Position numbers and translations under genes: made by a program. The notes under the pieces are model-generated. The model was not told the origin of the DNA, did no database searches, and saw only the letters and a program-made list of their open reading frames with translations. Shown in pieces: positions 12,075-23,899 of a DNA stretch of 64,000 nucleotides (its first letter is position 1; each line of letters opens with the position of its first letter). The DNA is from Erigeron canadensis (taxonomy: Eukaryota > Streptophyta > Magnoliopsida > Asterales > Asteraceae), in contig NC_057769.1 in the NCBI RefSeq assembly GCF_010389155.1, forward strand, positions 31,682,735 through 31,746,734, read 5' to 3'.

Positions 12075-12656
12075 TCATTCTTCCCTAATATCCCTTTCCT
12101 TCATATTATCATTACCCTTACCTCTACCATTTTTGGTTCTGTCTTTCTTTTCAACCTCTACTTCATCATCAAACGGGATAAACTGCAACTTTAATCTTCC
12201 ATCTTCTCTGTACGCATGCAAGATTTCATGCGCAGGGATCTTTTCCTCCTTAAGAATGAGCCTGCCATTATATCGATAAGATTTAAAACACACCCGCCTC
12301 CCAATAGAAGAAATTGGTGGTGGAATTTCCTTGCCACTAATCCTGGATCTCTTCTTTTCACCTGAGATTCTTGATTTCGCATGCTTTGTTGTATGCACGT
12401 ATCTTTGTTCCCATTGCTCATTTAATTTTTCAACATCATCAAAGCTCTCAATCCCGAGGGTTTCTGATAAACTCTCGGAATTATGATCAAGGGATGAAGT
12501 TGCGTCACTTTTCTCGTTGATACTGAATCCTGAAAAAACGTCTGTTGGTGAATTATCAAGCGGTTCCGTGGGCGTAATGCGTTTACATGAAGATAGGGGT
12601 GGTAAAGGGTCTAATGGAATATCAAAGATGTGTTGAAGGCTTTTACAGGCAGCCAT
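12075..12656 (-). CDS. FANTASTIC FOUR (FAF)-like protein
   Basis: An uninterrupted frame of 193 residues from ATG at 12656. The conserved C-terminal FAF region is at about residues 110-165: PPPISSIG, then RVCFKSYRYNGRLIL, then EILHAYREDGRLKLQF. An upstream acidic stretch ETLGIESFDDVEKLNEQWE matches the serine/acidic part seen in FAF proteins, and the C terminus is charged and low-complexity. In Arabidopsis the FAF proteins act on shoot meristem size; the FAF-like branch is less well known (established knowledge). Single-exon structure and length fit the family. I cannot tell which FAF branch it belongs to from this window. Confidence 0.85.
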   Translation of the reverse strand: MAACKSLQHIFDIPLDPLPPLSSCKRITPTEPLDNSPTDVFSGFSINEKSDATSSLDHNSESLSETLGIESFDDVEKLNEQWEQRYVHTTKHAKSRISGEKKRSRISGKEIPPPISSIGRRVCFKSYRYNGRLILKEEKIPAHEILHAYREDGRLKLQFIPFDDEVEVEKKDRTKNGRGKGNDNMKERDIREE

Positions 12657-13334
12657 GTTTTCTCTTGCATTTGTTGTTTTTTATATGAATAAAAACCAAA
12701 TACAAAATAACAAGAGGGTAGGGGGGAGAAAGTGGTTATTTTAGAGAGAAAGTGTTGTTAGGTTAGGAAGACCAATTCATAAAGTTAATCTTCCTATGAA
12801 AAGGGCGATGCTATTAAATAGGGGAGCATGTGTTGGCTTTTTTTAGTTTTGGGAGGATTTGGTTACAATTTGGTGGTCATAGATTTATGTTGGTAGATAT
12901 TTGTTTCCATGTTAAATGTTATATGTCATTGATTAAAGTAGTCAATTATCATATACAGTTTGTTTATTTTGTCTGTATTTTAAATTTGAACCTTTTTTGG
13001 GAAAAAAATGATTTGAGACGTTTTCATTTTATTTGAAACAATGATTTTTATGTTCATTGAAATGGAAGTGATATTCATATTCTATAATTTAACAAATCTA
13101 TTATTGTTATGTATTATATACTTGTACAATAAATTATAAAATTTGTACAGTAGATGTATTAAGTTTTGTGAAACGATTATCACTTGCAATTGAAAATTGT
13201 TGGTAAATACCAAATGGTACCTCGATGTTTTTGTTAAGAAATGGTTCATTATTTCTTTCTTCTTCTGATTTTCACCTTTAACACACTATTCCATGACTTC
13301 TGAGTTCTGAAATAAGAATCCAACACAACTATCT
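12657..13334. other. Upstream region of the FAF-like gene
   Basis: The 5' flank of the minus-strand FAF-like gene. A TATA-like ATATGAATAAAA lies near 12680-12695 on the plus strand but is not oriented convincingly. The open frame 12830-13036 is not supported as a gene. Confidence 0.4.
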
Positions 13335-13661
13335 ATAAGACCATTCTTAACCATTCATCTTATTCACCTACATATTTTCAGTCACATCATCATCATCACC
13401 TTCTTACCACCTTCACCTTCACCTTCTATTTTTCTCATTAATCATTCACCTTCAAATTTAATACCCCACTATACTACACAATATATCCAATTAATTAATC
13501 AAAGTAAAACAAATTAACAAGAAAGAGACAAAAATTATGACATAATAAACTATAGGTGAACACTTTCACCTTCTTCACATCACCTACCTATTTCACCTAT
13601 ATCCATTAACAATTCACATACTTCACCTCCCTCCTTCACCTACCCTTAAGAATGTTCTTAC
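13335..13661. mobile_element. MITE-like element rich in TTCACCT
   Basis: The ends ATAAGACCATTCTTAA and TTAAGAATGTTCTTAC form an imperfect inverted repeat. The interior has many TTCACCT/CTTCACC copies at both sides in the same orientation. No target duplication was fixed and there is no coding potential. Confidence 0.5.
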
Positions 13662-13737
13662 GAGTACTCTCTATTTATAGCGGGTTATATGGTTGACAAC
13701 AATTTTTCTCATTTAGATTTATGATATTGAAGTATAA

Positions 13738-14342
13738 CTAGTAGTGCTGTCAATCTCGACCCAACCCGAACCCAACCCGAAAAAAGTCAGGTTAGGGTTG
13801 AGGATTTTCGACCCATCAACCCGCCAGCCTGAATTTTTTTGGGTTGGGTTGTTGGGTTGTCAGGTCGACCCGCCAACCCGATATCTTAAAAATATTTGAT
13901 TTATATATATAATATCTTATACTCCATAATTTACTTATCCATACGCCCCATTCTCATTTTCTATATATTTAATCTAACCGAACTTCACTAATAAAATAAG
14001 AGTATGATTCAAAATTTTATAAGATGTTAATTAATGTTGGGTGAGACACTAAGTTTATTAACTTTGTGTCAAGTTTCAATAATACCCTCGAATTTCGTTC
14101 TTGTTTTGGTACTTTTTGTTTTCAGCGTTCACATCAATGCTAGAGCTTTATCTGGTTGATTTATTCCGTTATTTTTTTATATATTTGCTTATCAGGTCAT
14201 ATGGGTTGACGAGTTGTGGGTCAGGATTGAAATTTCCGACCTAAAATTTTTAGTGGGTTGGGTTAGGGTCAAAGTTTTTCAACCCACTAACCCGTCAACT
14301 CGAACCTGTCAATCCATGACCCAACCCATTGACAGCCCTAAT
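13738..14342. mobile_element. hAT-like element with CTGTCAAT ends, 605 bp
   Basis: The left end contains TAGTGCTGTCAATCTCGACC and the right end CCATTGACAGCCCTA, a typical plant hAT pair. Inside both ends are runs of GACCCAACCC / GGGTTGGGTT. Flanks AAGTATAA (13730-13737) and AAGTATAC (14343-14350) are a near-perfect 8-bp target duplication. No transposase. Confidence 0.75.
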
Positions 14343-14350
14343 AAGTATAC

Positions 14351-15431
14351 CCGTTTTCCAAAAAAAAAAAATCCTTCATTAACCATACACATAGTCAATA
14401 CCTTATAAAATTTACAAATCATTGTTGAAATTTTACACAAAATCATCATGAAAAATGACCTATATACTCCTACAGCTTAAATCTTAATGGTATTTTAATT
14501 TATATATAGTCAATTAACTCATCTAGCGAATTTGTTTCAATTTATATTTTTTAAACTTTAGTTATAAAAATCACAAATATGTTTTTTTTTTCTTTAAAAA
14601 AAAAAAAAACAAGAAAACGTTATTATTCACCTCAATCGTCGGGTGCTACCGGATTAGGATTTTTAGGATTTTTAATCCCGATGCATTGCGACCACATTCT
14701 TATATCTTGAATTGTAAGTACGTCAAATAGCAAATTTTTGTTATCGGAATTTTTTTTTACAAAGTTTTTTTTATTATTTTCTTTTGTTAAAGTTAGTTTC
14801 GATTCAGACGTGAATATTTGACCAATCAATAAAATATCAATTAGATTTTCATACAAATCTATATTTTTCTTTTTACAAAAAATTATAAACAACACTTCTC
14901 ATAAAAAGATTGCACAACAATCATAGTATCATATAAAAGGTAAAATAAAATCAATTTCACGTGAAAAAAAGGCCTAAAACAAGTTATTGACGATTCAAAT
15001 TGTGTTGAGTTTTATGTTATTGAAGAAATCGTCATTCATTACAGTATGTGTCATAAGGGACAAGGGTGCAATCGGTAAAATGGACCGACAACTTCTATCG
15101 GCAAGTATTGGCTCTATGACAACTTTGTACCCTGTCAATTGACAAGCTTTGATACTTTTTATTGGCTCATTCTATCGGCAATATTTGGCCGATTGTGACA
15201 ACAATTGACACCAAAAGTTAGCACACAAAATTGTTTTGTTTTCTTTTTGGACACCATTTGGCAAACACACCCTTAAATTTAGATTTTTTTTTTACAAAAG
15301 TTGGCAAATTTTTTCAATGTCAAAACATATTTTATTGATTCTTGCCAAAGTGTAAATTTGTAGAACTACAAATGAATAATAAAATAATCAGTTCTCATTT
15401 TCCCATCTTTCGGTCGTTCCATTTTTGGATA

Positions 15432-15462
<31 letters not shown>

Positions 15463-15787
15463 TATCATCAGCTCTCATTTTCCCTTCTTTCGATCGTTCC
15501 ATTTTTGGATATATATTTTTTTTATCTGCGTTTTTTACATCCGAATATTTTGAACAATTTAATATAAACTTATAGAGTTTGATTGTTGGGTAATTTATAA
15601 GATCAGTAAGTAGTGTATGACTAATACATACCGGCTACTTTTTGTTATGTAAGAGTACTACGTACAGTCGATTTTGGTGTTCATATATGTGGAATAAACA
15701 AAAGGAAAAGTATATAAGTAACCATAGGAGAAAAAACCAATGTGTGGTTCAAATGTTCAATTATAACTTCTCTAACTTCCAATATAG
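14351..15787. other. Intergenic, with a short tandem duplication at 15390-15525
   Basis: No gene is supported. At about 15390-15525 a block beginning CTCATTTTCCC and containing TCGTTCCATTTTTGGATAT occurs twice in tandem, separated by TA and T runs. Open frames here (14632-14895, 15342-15575) are low-complexity. Confidence 0.5.
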
Positions 15788-17342
15788 TCAAGTAACAAAC
15801 AATTCCAAATCAGATTTATTTTCTTGATCAACCACATCAAGAAAAACGGGATCAACCGTCACATGACTCTCAACGTGAACCTTAAACTTATGTTCCCACC
15901 ACACCACCCTCGCCACACCTTCAATATCCACAATCGCATCCAGCACCATTTCTCTCCGCCCTACATCCGCCATCAGCTGCACCGCATGGTGTGCCATCTC
16001 CATGCTGCTCAATCTTGCTGGAAGGTGAAGCAGTTGACACGAGTGAGGTGGTTGAGACCCCGCGGACACCTGGTATACATGCTCAACACTTTGCACGATA
16101 TCAATAAAAGACTATAGATTGTACATTTTCAGGAACAACCGAATATTGGTAATAACAAACTAACAATGAATTATGGTAATAGTCATCATCCAGTTGTAGG
16201 ATTTAATAACAAATTAGCAATTTTTATGTATTTTGAAATTTATATTAAAGTTAAAAACGAGTAGTTAATTACTCATTTCATAAACGTCAAACTGTCTATA
16301 AGTACAGAACCCACACCTTTGAAAGGGCCCAAAGTTTTCTACTTCAATAATCATACTTATGGACTGTATTAGCCCACTTAAAAGTAAAACGCCAACCAGC
16401 CCTATTATATCAATTTACGTAGTTGTCACTTGTTTGAAACCACATCGAAATGTCTATTTGGCTAGTCACTATAAGGAACTTAAAAAAGAGTCTAAGGTAC
16501 CATTTTGAAGATGACCCGAGAAAAATTGAGTCACGGGCATAGATATTGTCATAAAAGTTGCGCAACTCGTCCACCCAAAATAAGTCAACTAGGAAAACGG
16601 TACGAAATTTTTTATAAGAAAAACACAAGGGAGAATGGAATTCGATATTTTTGCCATATATTCTGGTGACATATAGTTGATAGTTAACTTACATTTATTC
16701 ATATAAATTTAGATATATTGGTTACTTTAATTTATAAAAATAATTCTTAGATTATAGTTAAAGGGACAAACTTCAATTACCATTTACCAACAATAACTTG
16801 TTTTTTAAAATGAACAGAATATACCAACAACATTAAAAAAAAAAAAAAAAAAAAATCTTTGGTTACCTTGTGACTTTGAAATGGTCTCCGACTCTGAAAT
16901 AATTATCTAGTTTTTCAAATACACTACATTATATTTCTAATCATCATTAACATTTGTTATGCATATCTTAAATTATTGTTTCTTTGTTAATGAACAATAT
17001 CGACAATATTTGTGTGACGAAGGGAATATATTTAGTTATTTATTTTAAATAAAAAAATGTTCAAATTAATTCGTCACTAACCTGAGCAGAGCCAAGCAAA
17101 GACCCCGCATAAAAAATGGACATCTCGGTTGAAGAGTAATGAATGGGGACAGCATTCGGGTTAGTAACATGCACCGTCAGCATGAGCTCCACGTCTATTA
17201 ACGGAAGGCCGAGTTTAAAAGATGTTATGTTGACCGAGACAAGGTGGAACGTTGGGTCTTTGGGCTTTGCTGATATTAACGCCGCCGTGGCGGCTGCCGT
17301 CGCTGCTCCGACTACGGCGGATGTCCAGCTCCAGTTGACCAT
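15788..17342 (-). CDS. LEA group 2 (WHy-domain) protein, two exons
   Basis: Exon 1 is 17082-17342 and exon 2 is 15788-16069 on the minus strand; the donor is CAG/GTTAGT and the acceptor CCAG/GTG. Joined they give 180 residues. The N terminus MVNWSWTSAVVGAATAAATAALISA is a hydrophobic, alanine-rich segment that could be a membrane anchor or signal. The LEA_2/WHy-like part follows: LPLIDVELMLTVHVTNPNAV, HYSSTEMSIFYAGSLLG, then VDIEGVARVVWWEHKFKV and TVDPVFLDVVDQENKS near the end. These motifs match a conserved plant LEA group 2 subfamily; related proteins are linked to desiccation or immune responses (established), but the exact role is unknown. No break is seen. The intron is 1,012 bp and has no recognised element. 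Confidence 0.9.
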
Positions 17343-17764
17343 TTTTGAGCCTTGAGTTGAGGCGGTTCTTTGGTTTGCTAAAATTTGTGGTTGGTAATTA
17401 TTGTTGGTTTCTATCTTTTGGTTTTTGACAATTTTGATGTTTTAAATTTTGGTGAGGGTAAAGTTGTCAAATGCGTGGATCATTTTTTTATATGTTCACC
17501 GATTACACGTGTGTACCACTGAAAAGAAGGTATATAGGATGTCAGTCTGTCACAAGGTTGATAATTTACATAACTATCCAAAAAAAATTTAAACTTGATA
17601 AGTTAAAATTGCTTTTGAAAAATGATTATAGAATGAAAAAAACTGAAATTAAAAATAGAACTAAAATTCCAAACCAATTAACAAGCTAACTTAACAATGG
17701 TTTTATTTTGAAAAAACAAACTTTTAAATTAAATTTTTGGTTTCACCAAATCCCACATGGTTAA
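17343..17764. other. Upstream region of the LEA gene
   Basis: 5' flank of the minus-strand LEA group 2 gene. No certain TATA box. The open frame 17471-17689 is not supported as a gene. Confidence 0.4.
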
Positions 17765-17925
17765 TTTGGATCAATGCTAAATACTCTGTTATCTGAAGAC
17801 AGAAGTTATGGATTCGATCCTCATTCTATGAAGTAGAAAATCGAAGCAGTCTTTTATTAGGTAGATGTAAGATCTGTCTACATCTTAACCTGCTCTACAC
17901 ACCGTTGAGGTATTGAATTTCAAAA
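17765..17925 (+). mobile_element. Degenerate tRNA-derived SINE, Au-SINE-like
   Basis: Head TTGGATCAATGCTAAATAC, a box-B-like GGATTCGATCC, then GGTAGATGTAAGATCTGTC and TACATCTTAACC. The order is the same as in the SINE at 4.3 kb but it is shorter and more diverged. No tail or target duplication was fixed. Confidence 0.55.
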
Positions 17926-18054
17926 TTTTCGAAATAAAGCATTAAGTAGTCCTTTTCAAATCTCACAATGGCAGAAAACATGGATTTTCTATCTAAACGT
18001 TACTAATACATATTATGACATGTTTGACTATCGATAATAACTCCAATTTAAAAT

Positions 18055-19996
18055 TGTAACGACACGACTCGATAACTCGAAAACACAAAAGTTTTTTTTT
18101 TTTTTTTTAAATATATGCCCCACTGCGCCGCAGTGAGGTCGAGTGCTCCCACTGCGCCGCAGTGGAAATTCTCGGGCCAAAACTGGAAGAACCCCCACTG
18201 CGCCGCAGTGGGCTTGGCACGCTCCCACTGCGCCGCAGTGGGAAGAAAAGAAATTTTGACAGTGGGATTCCACTGCGCCGTAGTGGGCTCGGCACGCTCC
18301 CACTGCGCCGCAGTGGCCCACAACCCAACAACATCAAACTTTGCCCACTTTAAGACTTAACCAAAACCCTTGAACCACAACCAAAATTATAAGAAATTAC
18401 ATTCCAGAATTGAAAGTAAGAAAGTTAACCCGAAAACATTCATATTTGTCAAATTAGTTTGATCCATGATCGACCACGCAACCATATGGGTCGATTACCC
18501 ATTTGACATGCTACAACCAAACCAACTATCCTTATCAACTACAAAAGACATGAACATGACCATTTACAAAACATATCAAAATATGGCCAATAACAACCAA
18601 AATGTACCATGAGCCAATGTTAAGAGGGACAACTAGGTTTCTAACCAAATCATCGTCATTCGCCGGGAATGACCTAATTACCTTCAAGACGTCCAAAGAT
18701 CGCTTCAAACTCTAAATCAACTATCTTCAAACAATACTCACTAGTTCCTTCCTCCGGAACTACCTATATAAGAGGGTAAACATCTAAAATATAAGCAAAG
18801 GCTTAGTGAATATACTTGCATACATTTACGAATACGAAGGAGGGCATAGTACAAGGACTTTCACATGTAACCTATGGCATCGTCATGTCACATTTACATA
18901 TTCACCTTGCACACAAACAATACATATATGGATCCATATAAGCTAAACGATCATAACAAATCATATCTATCGGGATTCTTAGGCCCCGGAGGTTCTTAGG
19001 CCTCATAAACAATGCCCCACATGGGCTTAACACCGAACCAATTACCATGCTTGGAACATTCACATCTCATGGTAATTGGCCCAACGTATACATAAAGGTA
19101 TGCAAGAATACTCACCTCCTTCGCAATAAAGAGAATAACGCTAACAACAAGCACAAGCAAGCTTCAACCTAAAATCGTATCGAAAAAAATGCATAAGCTT
19201 ACATTCACAACTTGACTAGTTCAACTTAGCCATTCACAATCACTAGCCTTTTCTAAACCCAAAACCCAACCCATTTGTCATTGAGTTACTTTCATCTTTA
19301 ACTATAACATTAGGTAGTTCAACCTACTATTTTCATTCACACAACAATAACTAGTAATGTTCATCTTTTCTTACAAACTCAATTCATCACATGAATTTAT
19401 CAATTTCATAATCAAACACATCTTATAACTCAATGACAACTAGGTTAACTAAGGAATTGGAGAAAATGAACCATACTTCATTTTCTAGCAAAATCCCCCA
19501 ATTTGGTTCATCCATGAACCCTAATTTCAGAAGGAAGATAAAACTAAATTAAGGGAATTCAATACCTCAAGATTCAAAGAGCTAAATCAAGACTATAGGC
19601 TACAATTCCTTTTTCTCCCCTTTTTCCTCTTGATTTTCAGCCACCACCCAAAATCACCAAAACGCTAGCTTGTAAATTCCCAATATAGGTGGAGATGATT
19701 AATGATTTTGTTCTTGATGAACTACTCTTTGATTTTGAAAGAATATGAGAAGGAATGCATGAAGGGAAGAAGAAAATGAGAGTGGAAGTATGATTCATAC
19801 TCAAAAGAAGATGTCTGGCACTTCCTATGGGTGCCACGACCCACTCCTCAATTTGGTGGGTGTTTTACCCGCTATCCGCTAAAGTTCCAACTAAATTAAT
19901 CCCATATTCAAAAATAAAATACTATGAAGTTAATTTAATGTCAAAACTAAGAGAAGGGGTTAATTTCTTTTACCTTAAAATATTTGGGGTGTTACA
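18055..19996 (-). mobile_element. Solo LTR (LTR-1), 1,942 bp, TSD AAAAT
   Basis: Read on the minus strand it begins TGTAACACCCCAAATATTTT and ends CGTGTCGTTACA, the TG...CA ends of an LTR. The 5-bp direct repeat AAAAT lies at 18050-18054 and 19997-20001, so it is a bounded single LTR left by LTR-LTR recombination. No gag-pol is present. It is colinear with the solo LTR at 47.2-49.0 kb (shared text GGTATTGAATTC, AATTTAGTTGGAACTTTAG, TGACATTAAATTAA). A palindrome array lies near its 3' end (18121-18315). The superfamily is probably Ty3/gypsy, from the TGTAACACCCC start; this is inference. Confidence 0.9.
18121..18315. repeat. Array of six 15-bp palindromes inside LTR-1
   Basis: CACTGCGCCGCAGTG occurs at 18121, 18150, 18196, 18226 and 18301, and with one change (CACTGCGCCGTAGTG) at 18271. 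Start spacings are 29, 46, 30, 45, 30, so two palindromes form one unit of about 75 bp, repeated three times. Most copies extend to CCACTGC-GCC-GCAGTGG, a 7-bp stem with a 3-base loop. The unit spacer repeats GGCTTGGCACGCTCC in copies two and three. Short open frames across it in several frames only reflect the repeat. Confidence 0.95.
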
Positions 19997-20185
19997 AAAA
20001 TAACACTCATTGCCGACTTGTTATGTCATGGTTTTCATAACCGGACCTAATGAATATGGAGGGTTCGGCGTTTTTTAACCGGTTTGGGTCACATTTTGGT
20101 TTTGAGTTTAATGATTTAAAATTTTAAATGATCTGGTTGTGAAAAAATTAGTTGTTAACTTGTTATATTCTCACATACTAATATA

Positions 20186-22615
20186 TAGGGTATGTTTGGC
20201 ACAAAAGTTTGGAGCTAGGGCTATAGTTAAGGGCTTGGGGCTGGAGCAAGAGGTTAGGGCTAGGGGCTGGGGCTTTTTTTTCAACTCTCTTCCTACGAGC
20301 TTTTATTTTAAAGACCTTTTGGGCTTTTAGAAGTTTTTCGGGGTTGGGGCTTTTGATTTATTATGTATTACCAAACAGGGCTATAATTTTCAAAGGAGCT
20401 TATTGTCACACCCCACCTTAGGCGGAATCGTAGGATATGACGAAAAGAAATAACATAGCACATGGAATTTATAATAGAGTTATACTAACTGAAATCCAAA
20501 TAAATGTGATTCCCACAAGCGGGATAAGTCTAGGCAACACGCCTCAAATAGCAAAAGAAGTAGCAAATAGTATTGAATATTCAAATGCAATCTAGGAGTC
20601 CATGAAGGATCTTTTTACTGGTCTTCCTAAATTCCTTATTCTCAGTCTCCTTAAGCATTGCTATTACCTGAAAATGAATGCTCGAAAATGTCAACATAAT
20701 GTTGGTGAGTTCGTAGGTTTAAAGGAATACAAATGAATTTGTTGTGCATGATATATGAGGTTTGGACAATAGTGTAAATATAAACATGTAGCAGCCTGTA
20801 TGCAATCCAAATACTAATCAATGCCATCATAGTTATCCAACAACACAATTCCCATCACTCCTACCAACAACTCAATCACACACTGTAATACCAACAACTA
20901 CCAGCTGGAGTATATAGTTGGTCGATAGATTTCAAATAGTCTTCAATAGATATCAACAGACATTTATTGCATCATAGAATCAACACAAACAAGCTAGCAT
21001 ACACATTTCATAATTACACGTATTTGTCCAAGAAAACAAACAAGTTTTGGCACAACTAGTAAAGAAATGAAAAGTGTTTTGAGCATCATTTTTCCCCAAA
21101 TAAATAAAATAAAAAGGGGCCACGAACCTCACCTTAATCAGCAAGCAGTTATGCAAAGTCCAAAAGATCACTAGAATCTACACAACATATACATGTACAA
21201 GTTACAATTATGGACATGGTCAATAACCGTCCATTGTAACCCGCATTTGATGATATACATATATGGCTACTTTCAAAATATTCACAACTGATTTGTCATT
21301 TATTATTAAGTTACAAGTCACATAACTTAATATATTGTATTTGTTTTAATGATATACCATTGGTTTCTACAAGTTCATATTCACTGAAATTTTTGGTAAC
21401 TTTATCTCTTTTTTATTAGGACGAAACGAAAATTCAAGCTTTCAAATCTTAACCACTGTAACCTTAGAGTGTTATACACTTACATGAATTTTTACTTAAT
21501 TTATTTCGCACGTTAACTATTTTTAAAAATTCCATAATCACATACTAGTCAGAAAATTCACTGTTTGCGCGCATAAAAGTTTTATAAAAGTTAAGGGCTT
21601 TCGAAGCTTCAAAAAAAATCCAAATTTTTACTATACACTCTTAACATCTTAAAAATGTTTCTTGAAAAAAAATAATCTTCCAGTTCATAAAATCGACCAA
21701 GATATGACTGTTTGAAGTCGACCTAAATCTGTTCGGAAAACTCAGCTTTGCGCAATTTTGTTATAAAATTCGTTTGACAACTTTAAACTTCATATTTTTA
21801 CACGAAACCAATTTCATCAGAAAGTAGACTTCCTGAATTTAATTTTAGACACCAAAAACGTGACTTAACCATCTTCCATGACCAAGATACTACCTTTCAA
21901 ATTTAACAAACCGAATCTGTCCAGATTCTGAAATAACTCAAACTTACTGTTTTAAAGACTACTACAACTAATATACATATATAAACTTTCAAATCTTTCC
22001 AACACCTATTTACATCTGTTATTATGATTTCCATGCCTTCATAATTGGATTTCTTTAATTACATTAATTATTATGCTACAATAAATACGTAAACTTTTAA
22101 CATTAATCTTGAGGTAAAATACTTACCTTTGGGGTATCTAAAGAGTGATCATTAATCTTGGGGTAAAATACTTACCTTTATTGTTACCCCAATAAAACTA
22201 TTATTGTTATTATTGTTACTATATAATCATTATAATTTACCTTGATAATTATAGACTTTAAGCCACCATTAAGTAGTGTATAGAAATTTATCCGTGTCTA
22301 GAAATGAATGTGACATATACCTATATGTCTAGATATCATCGGGAATAACTATAACCGTTTATGTTTAGGAAAATAGAATGACTAAATCTTAAAACTATTG
22401 GAATTCAAGTAATAGGAGTTACATATTGGATGATCACAACATTTCTACGCTTGTTATACTATGTAGGCACATTGACTAATCAAGAAATTAGGAATTCAAG
22501 GTAGAGACTATTATAAACTATCGGTTTTGGTGACGGATGTCACACTTATTTTTAAAAGCTAAGGGCTTTTAAGCCCTTAAAAGCTCCTAAAATCCCCATG
22601 TCAAATAGACCCGTA
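20186..22615. mobile_element. hAT-like MITE split by a solo LTR
   Basis: Left part 20186-20403 begins TAGGGTATGTTTGGCA; right part 22545-22615 ends TGTCAAATAGACCC followed by GTA. Read inward, the two ends give GGGTATGTTTGGCA and GGGTCTATTTGACA. Joined, the element is about 285 bp and is rich in AGGGCT/AAGCCC. LTR-3 sits inside it with its own target duplication, so the MITE is older. The MITE's own target duplication was not clear. Confidence 0.6.
20404..22544 (+). mobile_element. Solo LTR (LTR-3), 2,141 bp, TSD CTTAT
   Basis: Begins TGTCACACCCCACCTTAGG and ends GACGGATGTCACA. The 5-bp direct repeat CTTAT lies at 20399-20403 and 22545-22549. No coding region. It has a different sequence from LTR-1 and LTR-2 and I saw no palindrome-pair array in it. 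The plus orientation is taken from the TGTCACACCCC start, common to plant Ty3/gypsy LTRs. Confidence 0.88.
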
Positions 22616-23183
22616 GTATAGGTGCAAATTAGTAAATTCCTGTTTGTCCGGTTGTCCCAGGGGCTGGATCAATTTAATGGGCCAAATTGTTCGGCGTTGG
22701 GCCGTTGGGGTCGATTAACCAAAAAAGCTTTTGCGGATAAGAAACTTTGGTTCGGTCTAGCTATGAACCATGGTGAAGCTGCAACAAGTTGTTGATTCAA
22801 AAGAAAATCATGATTGGCAAAGAAGAAATTAGTGACTAACAAACTCTAAGATCATTAGTTTTAAGTCAAACCGCTTCTCATAAAACAAAATATAATTAAT
22901 TTGGCTGCACTCTATCGATAATGTGAACTACGTATTAAACAAAGAGGGATACCCACAAAGGAAAGGTCGATTATTTGGCTGGCTCGATCAAGACCGATTA
23001 ATATTACCACACTTGCTCTACGAACAAACGACAATTCAATAGATTATATGAAAAAATAAAACCACAACAAATAAAATATCTATCCTACTATTCGACGCGA
23101 CATTAGGATGACTACAATATTACTAGAATAGAACTACTACATCTTATATTGTTATATAATATATATGTCAGGGGATGGGGATC
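22616..23183. other. Intergenic, nothing recognised
   Basis: 3' side of the first glycine-rich gene. No gene, RNA or bounded repeat seen. Confidence 0.5.
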
Positions 23184-23633
23184 CTAATTATAATTAGCTA
23201 ATAATAAGCACAAAAGGAGTAAGCCCAAAATAGGAGTAGCCAAAGTAGGAAGAGCAGCGGCGGCGGCACCAGTGTAGTCATTATTATTAGCACCACCTGT
23301 GTTTGTATAATATGGATATTTATAAGGACTATAACCACTACTACTTCCACCGGAACGGTAACCTCCTCCACCGGAACGATAACTTCCTCCACCCGAGCGA
23401 GAACTACTTCCGCCACTACTAGAACTCCCTCCAAACGAGCGAGAACTTCCTCCACTACTAAAACTTCCTCCACGAGAACTTCCTCCACTTGAACTACTAC
23501 TTAGCTTATCCACAGCCAAGTACGGTTTAGATTTGTGATCATCATTTAGGACGGCGCCACCATCCGAGGATGCCGCGTTAATTAAGCAAGGGAATACCAA
23601 AATCAACATGATAATCTTCTTCATTACCTCCAT
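23184..23633 (-). CDS. Secreted Gly/Ser-rich protein, GRP-1
   Basis: 149 residues from the ATG at 23633 (MEVMKKIIML...). A signal peptide covers about residues 1-21 and is followed by a conserved block VLNDDHKSKPYLAVDKL. The core is low-complexity, with repeats of SSGGSSR and RSGGGSYRSGGGGYRSGG. A short Tyr/Pro part YSPYKYPYY follows, and the C terminus is hydrophobic (about LATPILGLLLLCLLLANY), which could be a membrane or GPI-type signal. The 5' untranslated region has an intron at about 23645-23815 (donor CTAG/GTAATT, acceptor TTTCAG). The start, signal and block are shared with GRP-3 at 29.4 kb. No enzyme domain is seen; a cell-wall or surface role is only an inference from the make-up. 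Confidence 0.8.
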   Translation of the reverse strand: MEVMKKIIMLILVFPCLINAASSDGGAVLNDDHKSKPYLAVDKLSSSSSGGSSRGGSFSSGGSSRSFGGSSSSGGSSSRSGGGSYRSGGGGYRSGGSSSGYSPYKYPYYTNTGGANNNDYTGAAAAALPTLATPILGLLLLCLLLANYN

Positions 23634-23644
23634 TTTATTCAATT

Positions 23645-23870
23645 CTGAAAATTATTATATCAAAAACAAACATATATATATGTAAATAATATATATAATT
23701 GTGTATTAACCCCAAATCGATCTGATGTTTAATTAAAACTAATTATACGAGAGATGAATATATATTAATCAAAACAACTATTCATTTATAAATATAGAGA
23801 GAGACGTACAATTACCTAGATCGAGGACACTAATTAATTTCTGCTCCGATCGATCGAGTATATATATATC
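23645..23870 (-). promoter_or_regulatory. Leader intron and TATA region of GRP-1
   Basis: On the minus strand a TATA-like GATATATATATAC run lies near 23855-23870, followed by CGATCGATCGGAGCAG, a short leader exon, then a 171-bp intron (GTAATT...TTTCAG) ending just before the start codon. The text CTCGATC, CAAAGATATATA and the exon-intron order are repeated upstream of GRP-3, so the promoter was duplicated with the gene. Confidence 0.6.
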
Positions 23871-23899
23871 TTTGACTTAAATGAATTTTAGGGTTTTGT

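Noticed and set aside
18121..18315. CRISPR-like array
   Set aside because: Repeated palindromes with spacers look CRISPR-like, but the spacers are not unique (they repeat with the 75-bp unit), the repeats are only 15 bp and the setting is a plant LTR.
18028..18360. Five overlapping open frames with repeats such as LRRSG and CGAVG
   Set aside because: All read the palindrome array of LTR-1 in different frames; several frames open together show lack of stops in GC-rich repeats, not coding.
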